From positions 1 through 44,633 of the forward strand of contig JAPPFM010000011.1 of NCBI GenBank assembly GCA_028821605.1: a DNA stretch of 44,633 nucleotides. The letters run 5' to 3'. The DNA comes from Candidatus Poribacteria bacterium. GTDB lineage: Bacteria; Poribacteria; WGA-4E; WGA-3G. Under the pieces are notes generated by a model. That model saw only the letters and a list, made by a program, of their open reading frames with translations, did not search any database and was not told where the DNA came from. Shown here in pieces: positions 1 to 7,606 of this stretch (position 1 is the first letter of the stretch; the number at the start of each line of letters is the position of its first letter). Position numbers and translations under genes: made by a program.

Positions 1-5
1 TTCAT

Positions 6-79
<74 letters not shown>

Positions 80-203
80 TTTTTTCACTTAATGGGCGTG
101 CAAGTTACAATCTCGCTGCATGAAACCCTAATCCACCACTTCACTTTAAAGACTATCCTAACATTAATTAAGATAGTTGTCAAGGACATTTGAAAGGAAA
201 AAT

Positions 204-1088
204 ATGGCACTTGACGTACGCGATTCACGACTATTGGATTTGATTGATGCTGAAGCAGCTGTTGAACAAATAGCAACGGACTGCGAATTCACCGAGGGAC
301 CGCTCTGGCACGCGACGGAAGCGTTTCTGCTTTTCAGTGATATTCCTGCGAACAAGATGCGGAAATGGGATGCGGATTCTGGAATGACCGTTTTTCGTGA
401 ACCCTCTGGAAAATCAAATGGTTTGACGTACGATAAGGGTGGACATCTTATCGCTTGTGAACACGCAAACCGCCGAGTTTCGCGAACAACGGCAGATGGA
501 CAGGTGCTCACAATTGCGTCCCACTATCAGGGCAAACGCTTGAACAGTCCGAACGATGTTGTCGTGAAATCCGATGGAAGCATCTATTTCACCGACCCAC
601 CGTATGGATTAAGCGCAGCGTACGGCGTTGAATCGGAGAAGGAACTCGATTTTCAAGGTGTCTATCGCTTGTCCCCAAATGGTGATACACTGACACTTCT
701 CGTTGACAATTTTGACAGACCCAACGGTATCTGTTTCTCACCAGATGAGTCCATCCTCTATATCAACGATACCGAACGGATGCACGTCCGTGCATTTGAT
801 GTGCAGCCCGATGGCACAATCGCGAACGACCGCGTCTTTGGTGAAGAGGAAGGGGATACCGGAAAACCGGACGGAATGAAAGCCGATATACACGGAAATG
901 TTTATTTAACTGGTCCCGATGGTATTTGGGTTTTCGCGCCTGACGGAACACACCTCGGAATTATTCTCGTCCCAGAACGCTCAGCGAATTTGGCGTGGGG
1001 TGGAGATGCTTGGCAAAGCTTGTTTATCACGGCGAGTACCTCTGTCTATCGAGTAGAATGCAAAGCAACTGGGGTCGCAGTGCCGTAA
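204..1088 (+). CDS. SMP-30/gluconolactonase-family lactonase
   Basis: 294-residue six-bladed propeller protein of the SMP-30/gluconolactonase/LRE family, whose members hydrolyse sugar lactones or organophosphates using one divalent metal. Expected metal ligands are visible: Glu31 in CEFTEGPLW, Asn117 in SPNDVV, Asn174 in RPNGICFS and Asp223 in KPDGMK. No signal peptide, so probably cytoplasmic. The ATG at 204 is preferred over an in-frame TTG at 177 because GAAAGGA lies at the right distance upstream. Its stop overlaps the start of dut (TAATG), indicating translational coupling. The exact substrate cannot be told from sequence; a sugar-acid lactone would be typical of this family. Confidence 0.85.
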   Translation: MALDVRDSRLLDLIDAEAAVEQIATDCEFTEGPLWHATEAFLLFSDIPANKMRKWDADSGMTVFREPSGKSNGLTYDKGGHLIACEHANRRVSRTTADGQVLTIASHYQGKRLNSPNDVVVKSDGSIYFTDPPYGLSAAYGVESEKELDFQGVYRLSPNGDTLTLLVDNFDRPNGICFSPDESILYINDTERMHVRAFDVQPDGTIANDRVFGEEEGDTGKPDGMKADIHGNVYLTGPDGIWVFAPDGTHLGIILVPERSANLAWGGDAWQSLFITASTSVYRVECKATGVAVP

Positions 1089-1525
1089 TGCCAATGAAAA
1101 TCAAAATCAAACGTATAGATAAAACGCTTCCGTTGCCGAAATATGAGACTGTAGGCTCTGTAGGTTTTGATCTCATCTGTCGCGAATCAGCGGAGATTGC
1201 CCCGAACTCTATTGTCCTCATCCCGGCGAATGTTATCGTCGAAACACCCCCTGGCTATATGCTGATGGTATGTTCGCGAAGCAGCACACCGCGTAAATTG
1301 GGATTGATGGTGCCGCAAGGCGTGGGTATTGTCGATAACGATTATTGTGGCGAAGAGGACGAACTGCAAATTCAGGTTTACAACTTTACGGATGAGGTTG
1401 TGCACGTTGAAAAAGGCAGTCGGATTGCGCAAGGAATTTTTGTACGTGTGGACACCGCAGAATGGAACGAAGTTGAACAGATGACGACACCGTCTCGCGG
1501 CGGATTTGGCAGCACAGATCGGTAG
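1088..1525 (+). CDS. dut: dUTP diphosphatase (dUTPase)
   Basis: 145-residue trimeric-type dUTPase, hydrolysing dUTP to dUMP and pyrophosphate. This keeps uracil out of DNA and feeds thymidylate synthase, encoded next door. The five family motifs are present: GFDLICRE (1), CSRSSTPRKLGL (2), GVGIVDNDYCGE (3, with catalytic Asp), GSRIAQGIF (4) and RGGFGSTDR (5, the Arg/Gly-rich C-terminal lid). Motif 2 differs from the common PRSGLA form. The start at 1088 overlaps the previous stop; an in-frame ATG at 1094 is an alternative. Followed 64 bases later by thyA, so the pair is metabolically coherent. Confidence 0.9.
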   Translation: MPMKIKIKRIDKTLPLPKYETVGSVGFDLICRESAEIAPNSIVLIPANVIVETPPGYMLMVCSRSSTPRKLGLMVPQGVGIVDNDYCGEEDELQIQVYNFTDEVVHVEKGSRIAQGIFVRVDTAEWNEVEQMTTPSRGGFGSTDR

Positions 1526-1589
1526 GACTATGCTACGAAGTGCGTCTTAAGGGAGGAATACCAGCACCAAATACTGGTAATCAACAAGC

Positions 1590-2387
1590 ATGAAACAATA
1601 TCTTGAAGGACTTCAGCAGGTGTTAGATGCTGGGGTTGACCGAGTGGGCAGAAACGGGAAAACTCGTGCACTGTTCGGCATGCAGATGCGATATAATCTG
1701 GAAGACGGATTTCCCGCTGTAACTACCAAGAAACTTGCGTTCCGTTCCGTAAAGGCAGAACTTTTAGGTTTCTTGCGCGGCTATGATCACGCTGAGCAGT
1801 TTGAGAAACTCGGGACACAGATATGGAACGCAAACGCTGATGCTTGGGGACGTGATGGGTACCTTGGACGGATATATGGTGTTCAGTGGCGAAAGTGGCA
1901 AACGGAAGAAGGCACGATTGATCAGCTCGCCAGGGTCATTGAACAAATTCAGATAAATCCGCATAGCCGTAAACATATTGTTACGGCATGGAACCCGGCA
2001 GACTTAGATGAGATGGCGTTGACACCATGCCACGCGTTCTTTCAATTCTTTATAGCAAACGGTAAGTTGTCGCTACAGATGTATCAGCCCAGCTGTGATA
2101 TGTTTTTAGGAGTCCCGTTTAACATCGCCTCCTACGCGCTTCTCCTACACATGGTGGCTCAGGTGACAGATTTAACACCATACGAATTCGTCCACACTTT
2201 AGGTGATGCGCACATCTATCACGCACACTTTGAAGCCGTCCAAACCCAATTGGAACGGAGTCCGTATCCGCTCCCACGACTTGAATTGGATCCGAAAATC
2301 AAGTCAATTGATGCTTTCAAGATGCAACACATCCAGTTAGAGGACTATCAACACCATGATGCGATTCGCGCCCCTATGATTGTCTAA
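1590..2387 (+). CDS. thyA: Thymidylate synthase (ThyA type), altered phosphate site
   Basis: 265 residues, the usual length of bacterial ThyA, which methylates dUMP to dTMP with methylene-tetrahydrofolate. The catalytic Cys147 is intact in TPCHAFFQ, as are the dUMP-recognising Asn178 in VPFNIASYA, Arg18 in DRVG and the folate-site Trp residues. Two dUMP-phosphate ligands differ from the Escherichia coli enzyme: SRR is SRK (Lys128) and the normally invariant Arg of YQRSCD is Pro167 (YQPSCD; codon CCC at 2087-2089). A Shine-Dalgarno-like AGGGAGGAA lies upstream. dut precedes it and folA lies 1.6 kb downstream. The fold and catalytic Cys make the family call secure; the activity level is uncertain. 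Confidence 0.88.
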   Translation: MKQYLEGLQQVLDAGVDRVGRNGKTRALFGMQMRYNLEDGFPAVTTKKLAFRSVKAELLGFLRGYDHAEQFEKLGTQIWNANADAWGRDGYLGRIYGVQWRKWQTEEGTIDQLARVIEQIQINPHSRKHIVTAWNPADLDEMALTPCHAFFQFFIANGKLSLQMYQPSCDMFLGVPFNIASYALLLHMVAQVTDLTPYEFVHTLGDAHIYHAHFEAVQTQLERSPYPLPRLELDPKIKSIDAFKMQHIQLEDYQHHDAIRAPMIV

Positions 2388-2400
2388 TAGGAAAATCAAG

Positions 2401-3168
2401 ATGGTAAAAACAAAAGGGTTGATACTTCTGCTTATAGCTATCACAACAGGACTCGTAGGTTGTGGAGATTTCACCCGTGGATACGCCATTTTTAGAAGTC
2501 GGGACATCGTTATTGCGTTTGTGCCGATACGAGATACATCCGAAATCGCTGACGTTAAAGTCGATAATAAGGTACTGCACGTAGACATTGATACGGGCGA
2601 AAAGATTGAGAAACGCGTCATCCGATTTGAAGGTCGATTATTGGACTTCGTTGAACCTCATGGAATTCTTGAAATCCATGGGAGAAATAGAATAAACGAT
2701 TATGCTGTCATCCATTTAAGAGTTACCCATCCAGAACATAAAGCACCGAAATTTGACCAAATGTTGTCCTACAAGTTCTACAGCAGTTTTAGAACAACTA
2801 ACACCACTAAAAAAATTGAACCTTTTGAAAATTCAGGTGCTTTTCGATTCGAGGATAAAATCATAGCTTATTCCGTATCTCAAGACAACATAGATTCACA
2901 CTCTGAAGGATTTAAAATCAACATTGGACCTGTTGAGCTTAAGCACACACCCGGGAGCACAAACACGCATATGATCACCTTTGGTGAAATTGGAGAACGT
3001 CTCTTGATTTTAAAAAAGTATAAGATCGACTCCGATAAAACGGTTCGGGATCTCCATTTTCTCCTCAAAGACCTTGCTCCCGATGAAACAGCCAAAATTA
3101 AAGAAGTAAAGAACCTTGGCGACAGGATTGTTATAGCCGAATTGGCAGTCGCACCGTTGGAACACTAA
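2401..3168 (+). CDS. Hypothetical lipoprotein
   Basis: 255 residues, family not recognised. The N-terminus is a classical lipoprotein signal: Lys-containing start, hydrophobic core LILLLIAITTG and lipobox LVGC with the lipidated Cys21, so it should be membrane anchored and face the periplasm. The rest is polar and beta-rich, without membrane segments. The ATG at 2401 has AGGAAAA upstream; an in-frame TTG at 2380 would overlap thyA and spoil the signal peptide. It sits 13 bases after thyA and may be cotranscribed, although no functional link is evident. Confidence 0.75.
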   Translation: MVKTKGLILLLIAITTGLVGCGDFTRGYAIFRSRDIVIAFVPIRDTSEIADVKVDNKVLHVDIDTGEKIEKRVIRFEGRLLDFVEPHGILEIHGRNRINDYAVIHLRVTHPEHKAPKFDQMLSYKFYSSFRTTNTTKKIEPFENSGAFRFEDKIIAYSVSQDNIDSHSEGFKINIGPVELKHTPGSTNTHMITFGEIGERLLILKKYKIDSDKTVRDLHFLLKDLAPDETAKIKEVKNLGDRIVIAELAVAPLEH

Positions 3169-3516
3169 CCACTTAACAAGGAACCCCCATGACCACAAAT
3201 ATTGGGTTGGCATTTCACACCGCATTTTACAAGGTGCCAGTTGACCGAACACTCAAGGCTGGCAGAAAGTATACTATAGAGGAATAAAAGCGTTCAGAAC
3301 TGAAACCGAAACGGATGAAAAGTAGGCACAAATCGGACTTTTTGGCAGTAAAGAAAATCAACGCTGCAATAGACGTGGAGCGGGAATAGAGACATTTTTA
3401 GGTTGCATAAAATTTCCGATTTAACGTCCGATTTACAAACGTGAGTTGTCCGATACACCAACGGAATGGCGAGGTTACACCTCATCAGCAACTGAAACAC
3501 AATTCCCAAGGAGATA
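3169..3516 (+). other. Intergenic spacer, 348 bases
   Basis: Apart from the doubtful 32-codon frame at 3189-3287 no gene is visible. The second half contains a short direct repeat TCCGATTTA (twice, near 3415-3435) and the strong ribosome-binding site AAGGAGATA for the next gene. No clear promoter or terminator was identified. Confidence 0.5.
3189..3287 (+). CDS. Possible small protein, 32 aa
   Basis: Short open frame starting with ATG 8 bases after an AAGGA-like site; product begins MTTNIGLAFH and ends AGRKYTIEE. Not recognised. The spacing to the ribosome-binding site is reasonable, but length and lack of comparison leave it weak. It could equally be a gene remnant in the spacer. Confidence 0.25.
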   Translation: MTTNIGLAFHTAFYKVPVDRTLKAGRKYTIEE

Positions 3517-4020
3517 ATGAAACAGGAAAAACTAAACCAAGATAACTTCGGTACTTCAGAACAAAACGGTAACCCGTCCGCTCCAGACGAACTTACACTG
3601 TCAGAGGAAGCCGCGTTCCTTATCAACCTCATTTTCGAGGAATTTGAGGAACTCTTGAATGACTATCCACATCACGCTGCTTACTGTTTTGCCTCAATTA
3701 TTCATCTGTCTGAAACAACCGAGGATATCTCACATGTCGCCCGGCGGTTGGGAATGTGGTTATGGATTGAAGTGCTCTCTTTTCAAATCGAAGAACCTTT
3801 AAGTCTTCGTAAACTCGCCGAACACTTTGATACCGATGTGAAAGACATTCGGACAGGGATCAATGAACTCGTGAAAACAGGGCAATTTAAGATAGAGTGG
3901 AAACGACGTAATCAGATCAAGCTGGCACCTCGGATGATAAAAGAGACAGTAATCAATTTTGCTGAACAGGTTTTGAGTGGCTTAGAAGCAGGAGAGCGCG
4001 AAGGAGGCGTATCCCCTTAA
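3517..4020 (+). CDS. Winged-helix DNA-binding protein (putative regulator)
   Basis: 167 residues. The C-terminal part, roughly 105-150, contains EEPLSLRKLAEHFDTD followed by a second helix DIRTGINELVKTG and a basic wing-like strand KIEWKRRNQIKL, the layout of a winged helix-turn-helix. The N-terminal half is acidic and helical with no recognised domain. ATG 3517 is preceded by an ideal AAGGAGAT. Its stop is only 3 bases before folA, so the two are almost certainly cotranscribed. A regulator, possibly of the thymidylate/folate genes, is an inference from position; the family was not identified precisely. Confidence 0.6.
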   Translation: MKQEKLNQDNFGTSEQNGNPSAPDELTLSEEAAFLINLIFEEFEELLNDYPHHAAYCFASIIHLSETTEDISHVARRLGMWLWIEVLSFQIEEPLSLRKLAEHFDTDVKDIRTGINELVKTGQFKIEWKRRNQIKLAPRMIKETVINFAEQVLSGLEAGEREGGVSP

Positions 4021-4023
4021 AGT

Positions 4024-4512
4024 ATGGTAATTTCAATGATTGCCGCGATGGACAAAAACAGGCTTATCGGCAACGGACCGGATATTCCGTGGCAGCTGCC
4101 TGCTGACCGACGGCATTTTCGTGATATGACAATCGGTAAACCGGTGGTTATGGGACGTAAGACTTTTGAAACGCTCAAACGTCCGCTTGGCAAACGGCGC
4201 AACATCATTCTCACGCGAAATACAGCTTACGAGGCACCGGAAGGTTGTATCGTCACGCATTCGGTAGAAGATGTCCTAAACCTTTGTAAAGATTCAGAAG
4301 AGGTCATGATATGTGGCGGGTCACCCATCTATGAAGCCTTTTTACCCCGCGCAGACCGGCTCTACCTCACACAGGTACATGCCACGTTTGAAGGTGATGT
4401 CTATTTCCCCGCGTTTGATATGGAGGCGTGGCAAGAAGTGAAACGCATTGATGGCGAACCTGACGAGAAAAATCCTTATCCTTACAGTTTTCTGTTTTTA
4501 GAAAGAAAATAG
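4024..4512 (+). CDS. folA: Dihydrofolate reductase
   Basis: 162 residues, typical DHFR length. It reduces dihydrofolate to tetrahydrofolate with NADPH, regenerating the cofactor oxidised by ThyA. Motifs: VISMIAAMDKNRLIG at the N-terminus, IPWQLPADRRHFRDMT with the substrate-binding Asp28, VVMGRKTFE for NADPH binding, and the nucleotide-binding MICGGSPIYEAF with the GG pair. The start lies 3 bases after the preceding wHTH gene. Together with dut and thyA it gives a nearly complete dTMP-synthesis group. Confidence 0.93.
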   Translation: MVISMIAAMDKNRLIGNGPDIPWQLPADRRHFRDMTIGKPVVMGRKTFETLKRPLGKRRNIILTRNTAYEAPEGCIVTHSVEDVLNLCKDSEEVMICGGSPIYEAFLPRADRLYLTQVHATFEGDVYFPAFDMEAWQEVKRIDGEPDEKNPYPYSFLFLERK

Positions 4513-4522
4513 GAGCGAATCT

Positions 4523-5155
4523 GTGCTTAATTTGTGTATGCTTTCTGGTTCTTTTGAATACGACTCCGAGGCATCTTTGAAGATTTTCAAAACGTTTGTT
4601 GAGAAACACTATCCGATCCAAGCGAATTTAATTGTTTACGGTTCCGAGGATGACGATCCGTCTTTGGCAGCGTTGGACGACGCAGACGCTTTGTTAGTTT
4701 TCACACGCCGTCTTAATACAGGTGGGGCATCGATCAGACAGTTCCAAAAGTATTGTGAACAAGGTAGACCGATCGTTGGGGTCAGAACAGCGAGTCACGC
4801 GTATCAAAACTGGTTGGAGTTTGATAAAGACGTTCTCGGGGGTGACTATCAAGGGCATTACGGTCATGGACCGATGACGCGTGTTGAAATCGTTGAGGCA
4901 GAACACGCTATTCTGAAGGATATACCAGCATTCGATTGTTATGGGAGTCTCTACAAGAATTCATCACTCCGCGACGATACTTCTTTACTGCTAATGGGGC
5001 ACACAGATGAACATTCAGAGCCTGTCGCATGGACGCGTTTGCATAACGGGGGTCGCATCTGTTATACTTCATTAGGGCACCAGAAAGATTTTGAAGTAGA
5101 ACCCTTTTTACGATTCCTTGCGCAAAGTATTTTGTGGGTGTCAGAACAGATTTAG
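4523..5155 (+). CDS. ThuA-like domain protein
   Basis: 210 residues resembling the ThuA family (a class-I glutamine amidotransferase-like fold named after trehalose utilisation). Pattern: N-terminal strand LNLCMLSGSFEYDSE, central DDADALLVFTRRL, the RQFQKYCEQGRPIVGVRTASHAY segment that replaces the nucleophile elbow, and C-terminal PVAWTRLHNGGRICYTSLGH, typical of these proteins. It begins with GTG 4523 preceded by AGGAGCGAA. No signal peptide. Proteins of this family often sit beside sugar-modifying enzymes, consistent with the NagA-like gene downstream. The actual reaction is unknown. Confidence 0.75.
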   Translation: MLNLCMLSGSFEYDSEASLKIFKTFVEKHYPIQANLIVYGSEDDDPSLAALDDADALLVFTRRLNTGGASIRQFQKYCEQGRPIVGVRTASHAYQNWLEFDKDVLGGDYQGHYGHGPMTRVEIVEAEHAILKDIPAFDCYGSLYKNSSLRDDTSLLLMGHTDEHSEPVAWTRLHNGGRICYTSLGHQKDFEVEPFLRFLAQSILWVSEQI

Positions 5156-5181
5156 GAAAAAATTCGAGGTATTTTGGAGAT

Positions 5182-6441
5182 ATGGAAACACTGACGATTG
5201 TGAATGGCGACATCTATACCCCAACGCATTACGGGCAGGGGAGTATCGTCATTCAAGATGACAAAATTTCAACGATAACATCAGAGGCACTTCAACCATC
5301 AGGAGAAGTTATTGATGCATCCGGATGCCTTGTGATTCCGGGATTGATTGATGGATTAGTGCATGGTGGTGGCGGTTATGATAGCATGACCGGTCATGTT
5401 GAAGATATTGCGACAATCGCGCGGGCACATGCACAAAGCGGTGTCACTTCGTTGGTGTTAGGGATTTCTTCTGGGAGCATGGCACAAATCAACGGTGCCT
5501 TAACCGCTATTGCACAGATCGTCGATGAACCGGTAGCAGACGGTTCTCAGATTTTAGGTTCGTATGTGGAAGGGAAATTTGGGAGTCTCGCTAAAAATGG
5601 GGCACAGAACGCGAAGTATATTACACCTCCGAATTTTGAAGAATTCCATGCAATGTGGGCGGCTTCTGATGGTACCTTGAAAGTTATTTCTGTCGCACCC
5701 GAAAACGATGAAAATCTCCAATTCATCAAGCACCTCTCGACTTTTAAAGCAGATGCTTACAACAACATCGTCATCGCGATGGGGCATACAAATGCAACCT
5801 ATCGACAAGCGATGGAAGCGATTGATGCAGGTATAACGCGCGCAACACACACCTATAACGGCATGAGCGGGATGCACCACCGCGACCTTGGAGCCGTTGA
5901 AGCTGTCCTCTCCCATCCAGATATCCACGCAGAACTTATCGTCGATGAACACCATGTTCACCCTTTCTGGGGCAATAACCTGATTCAGCAGAAAGGGATT
6001 GATGCAGTCGGGTTAATTACAGATTGCACAGAACTCGCAGGTGTCCCTACGGAAGAATGGCAGGCCTCGGCAACTTATGTTCCTGAACTTGACGCTTATC
6101 GTCTCAACGAAGACGTGATTTCTGAAAGCGACACAGCCTTTGAAGTAGGCAGTACCGAGAAATACGTCCGTAACGGGGCAATGTGGCTGGATGTTGGGAA
6201 ACCTACTGAACGGCTTGTTGGTGCGACAATTACGCTCATGGATGGCATTCGCAACGTTATAAACTGGGGACACTCTATCGAAGATGCCTTAACAATGGCA
6301 ACCCTAACGCCTGCCCAAAATTTAGGCGTTACGGAATCGATCGGTTCGATAGCCACCGGTAAAATAGCAGATATCGTTATTGTCAACGAAAATTTAAGCG
6401 TTCAAACGGTTATTTTACGTGGAAAACTGCTGAAAAATTAG
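5182..6441 (+). CDS. N-acetylglucosamine-6-phosphate deacetylase-like amidohydrolase
   Basis: 419 residues, amidohydrolase superfamily, closest to NagA, which removes acetate from GlcNAc-6-phosphate. Visible metal and catalytic residues: Glu130 in SYVEGKFG, His202 in GHTNATYRQ, His223 in THTYNGMSG and the catalytic Asp281 in LITDCTELAG. The N-terminal metal motif is unusual: IDGLVHGGGG keeps only the second His (His61). Escherichia coli NagA also lacks the HxH pair, so one-metal catalysis is plausible. ATG 5182 (TTTGGAGAT upstream) is preferred over a GTG at 5134 inside the ThuA gene. Substrate unproven; another N-acylated sugar is possible. Confidence 0.75.
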   Translation: METLTIVNGDIYTPTHYGQGSIVIQDDKISTITSEALQPSGEVIDASGCLVIPGLIDGLVHGGGGYDSMTGHVEDIATIARAHAQSGVTSLVLGISSGSMAQINGALTAIAQIVDEPVADGSQILGSYVEGKFGSLAKNGAQNAKYITPPNFEEFHAMWAASDGTLKVISVAPENDENLQFIKHLSTFKADAYNNIVIAMGHTNATYRQAMEAIDAGITRATHTYNGMSGMHHRDLGAVEAVLSHPDIHAELIVDEHHVHPFWGNNLIQQKGIDAVGLITDCTELAGVPTEEWQASATYVPELDAYRLNEDVISESDTAFEVGSTEKYVRNGAMWLDVGKPTERLVGATITLMDGIRNVINWGHSIEDALTMATLTPAQNLGVTESIGSIATGKIADIVIVNENLSVQTVILRGKLLKN

Positions 6442-6442
6442 A

Positions 6443-6466
6443 AAATTCGTAGAATTTCAATATTTT
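6443..6466 (+). terminator. Weak AT-rich hairpin with T-run after the NagA-like gene
   Basis: AAATTC (6443-6448) and GAATTT (6452-6457) can pair, followed by a T-rich stretch. The stem is short and AT-rich, so only a weak terminator is possible. Confidence 0.3.
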
Positions 6467-6487
6467 TTCATTTTTTTTCAAAAAAAT

Positions 6488-6516
6488 TTGACATCGCCTA
6501 ATTAATAGTGTATAAT
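6488..6516 (+). promoter_or_regulatory. Consensus sigma-70 type promoter of the str-S10-spc-alpha superoperon
   Basis: TTGACA at 6488-6493, exactly 17 bases, then TATAAT at 6511-6516: a perfect match to both consensus hexamers and the ideal spacer. It is preceded by an A/T-rich tract (6461-6487) that could act as an UP element. The predicted transcription start is near 6523, giving a leader of about 166 bases before rpsL. Confidence 0.9.
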
Positions 6517-6554
6517 ATATGTTTTGGAAAGCCTAATCAATCTTTTTGTAGAAA

Positions 6555-6646
6555 CGAGGGGCAGTTATCCGAAAAACATTCTAACGTCGTATCCAAAATT
6601 CCACGTTAATTTGTTGAAGTTGTGATGCCCCGCGCGGGGCTTTTTT
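6555..6646 (+). promoter_or_regulatory. Candidate transcription attenuator in the rpsL leader
   Basis: GCCCC-GCGC-GGGGC (6627-6640) followed directly by six T (6641-6646) is a textbook intrinsic terminator, but it lies between the promoter and rpsL. Upstream, CGAGGGGCA (6555-6563) can pair with TGCCCCGCG (6626-6634), eight pairs with one mismatch, which would destroy the terminator stem. The two structures are mutually exclusive, as expected of attenuation. The signal that selects between them is unknown; no leader peptide or obvious protein-binding mimic was recognised. Confidence 0.6.
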
Positions 6647-6688
6647 ACTGCAAGAAGCCCATAGAAATGCCATTGCGGAGGTTATGGA

Positions 6689-7060
6689 ATGCCAACGATT
6701 AATCAATTAATTAAAAAACCGCGCAAAAGGTCCCGGAAGAAGACGAAATCGCCGGTGCTTGAACAGTGTCCCCAGCGGCGCGGTATCTGTTTGCAGGTGA
6801 AAACGGTAACACCGAGAAAACCGAACTCGGCACTGCGCAAAGTCGCTCGAGTCCGTTTCACGACTGGCTATGAAGCCACCTGTTACATTCCGGGGATTGA
6901 TCACAATTTGCAAGAACACTCAGTCGTTTTGGTTCGCGGTGGAAAAGTGAGGGATCTCGCTAACGTGCGTTACCACATCGTCCGTGGGCAGTTGGATACA
7001 GCGGGTGTCGATAACCGCCGTCAAGGTCGTTCAAAGTATGGTGCGCGGAAACCGGGTTAA
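6689..7060 (+). CDS. rpsL: Ribosomal protein uS12
   Basis: 123-residue decoding-centre protein of the 30S subunit. Signatures [23 protein letters not shown] and [14 protein letters not shown] are present. In E. coli numbering (with Met) the usual Lys43 is Arg (TPRKPNSA), Lys88 is Arg and the usually invariant Pro91-Gly92 are Ala-Asn ([11 protein letters not shown]). The first two are the commonest streptomycin-resistance changes known in mycobacteria. Asp89, the site methylthiolated by RimO in other bacteria, is retained. First gene of the str block, 18 bases before rpsG. Confidence 0.97.
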   Translation: MPTINQLIKKPRKRSRKKTKSPVLEQCPQRRGICLQVKTVTPRKPNSALRKVARVRFTTGYEATCYIPGIDHNLQEHSVVLVRGGKVRDLANVRYHIVRGQLDTAGVDNRRQGRSKYGARKPG

Positions 7061-7078
7061 ACAACGGAGGACTTGTAG

Positions 7079-7549
7079 ATGCCGAGGCGTGGAAATATCA
7101 GCAAACGGGATGTGAACCCCGATGCAGTTCATAACAGTAAGTTAGTGTCAAAATTCATCAACAGTCTCATGTTGGATGGGAAGAAAAGTACCGCGCAATC
7201 AATCCTTTATGAGAGCTTTCAGATTATCGAATCTCGAACGAATGAAGATGGCTTCGCCGTGTTCCGTCAAGCGATCAACAACGTTAAACCGGTGTTGGAA
7301 ATTAGGCCACGGCGTGTAGGTAGTCAGACTTACCAAGTTCCCGTTGATGTAAAGGCAGAACGGAAACAGCGATTGGCTTTTAGTTGGATTATCCAATCTG
7401 CTCGCGAGCGTGGTGAAAGACGAATGGCAGAACGCCTCGCAGGCGAGATACTTGAAGCATCGCGTAACGAAGGCGGCGCAATCCGCAGGAAAATGGATCA
7501 ACATCGAATGGCAGAAGCCAATCGAGCTTTCGCGCATTACCGATGGTAA
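7079..7549 (+). CDS. rpsG: Ribosomal protein uS7
   Basis: 156 residues, full length, 16S-rRNA-binding initiator of the 30S head. Recognised by PRRGNISKRDVNPD, FINSLMLDGKKSTAQ, EIRPRRVGSQTYQVPV and the C-terminal GGAIRRKMDQHRMAEANRAF. The start at 7079 follows CGGAGGA at good distance. It lies between rpsL and fusA as in most bacteria; S7 is the translational repressor of the str operon in E. coli, but no matching site was identified here. Confidence 0.96.
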   Translation: MPRRGNISKRDVNPDAVHNSKLVSKFINSLMLDGKKSTAQSILYESFQIIESRTNEDGFAVFRQAINNVKPVLEIRPRRVGSQTYQVPVDVKAERKQRLAFSWIIQSARERGERRMAERLAGEILEASRNEGGAIRRKMDQHRMAEANRAFAHYRW

Positions 7550-7606
7550 AAACGTGATCGGGGCTTATAACCGAAACGTAAATAGACAATAAGGAGCCGC
7601 TTGATC

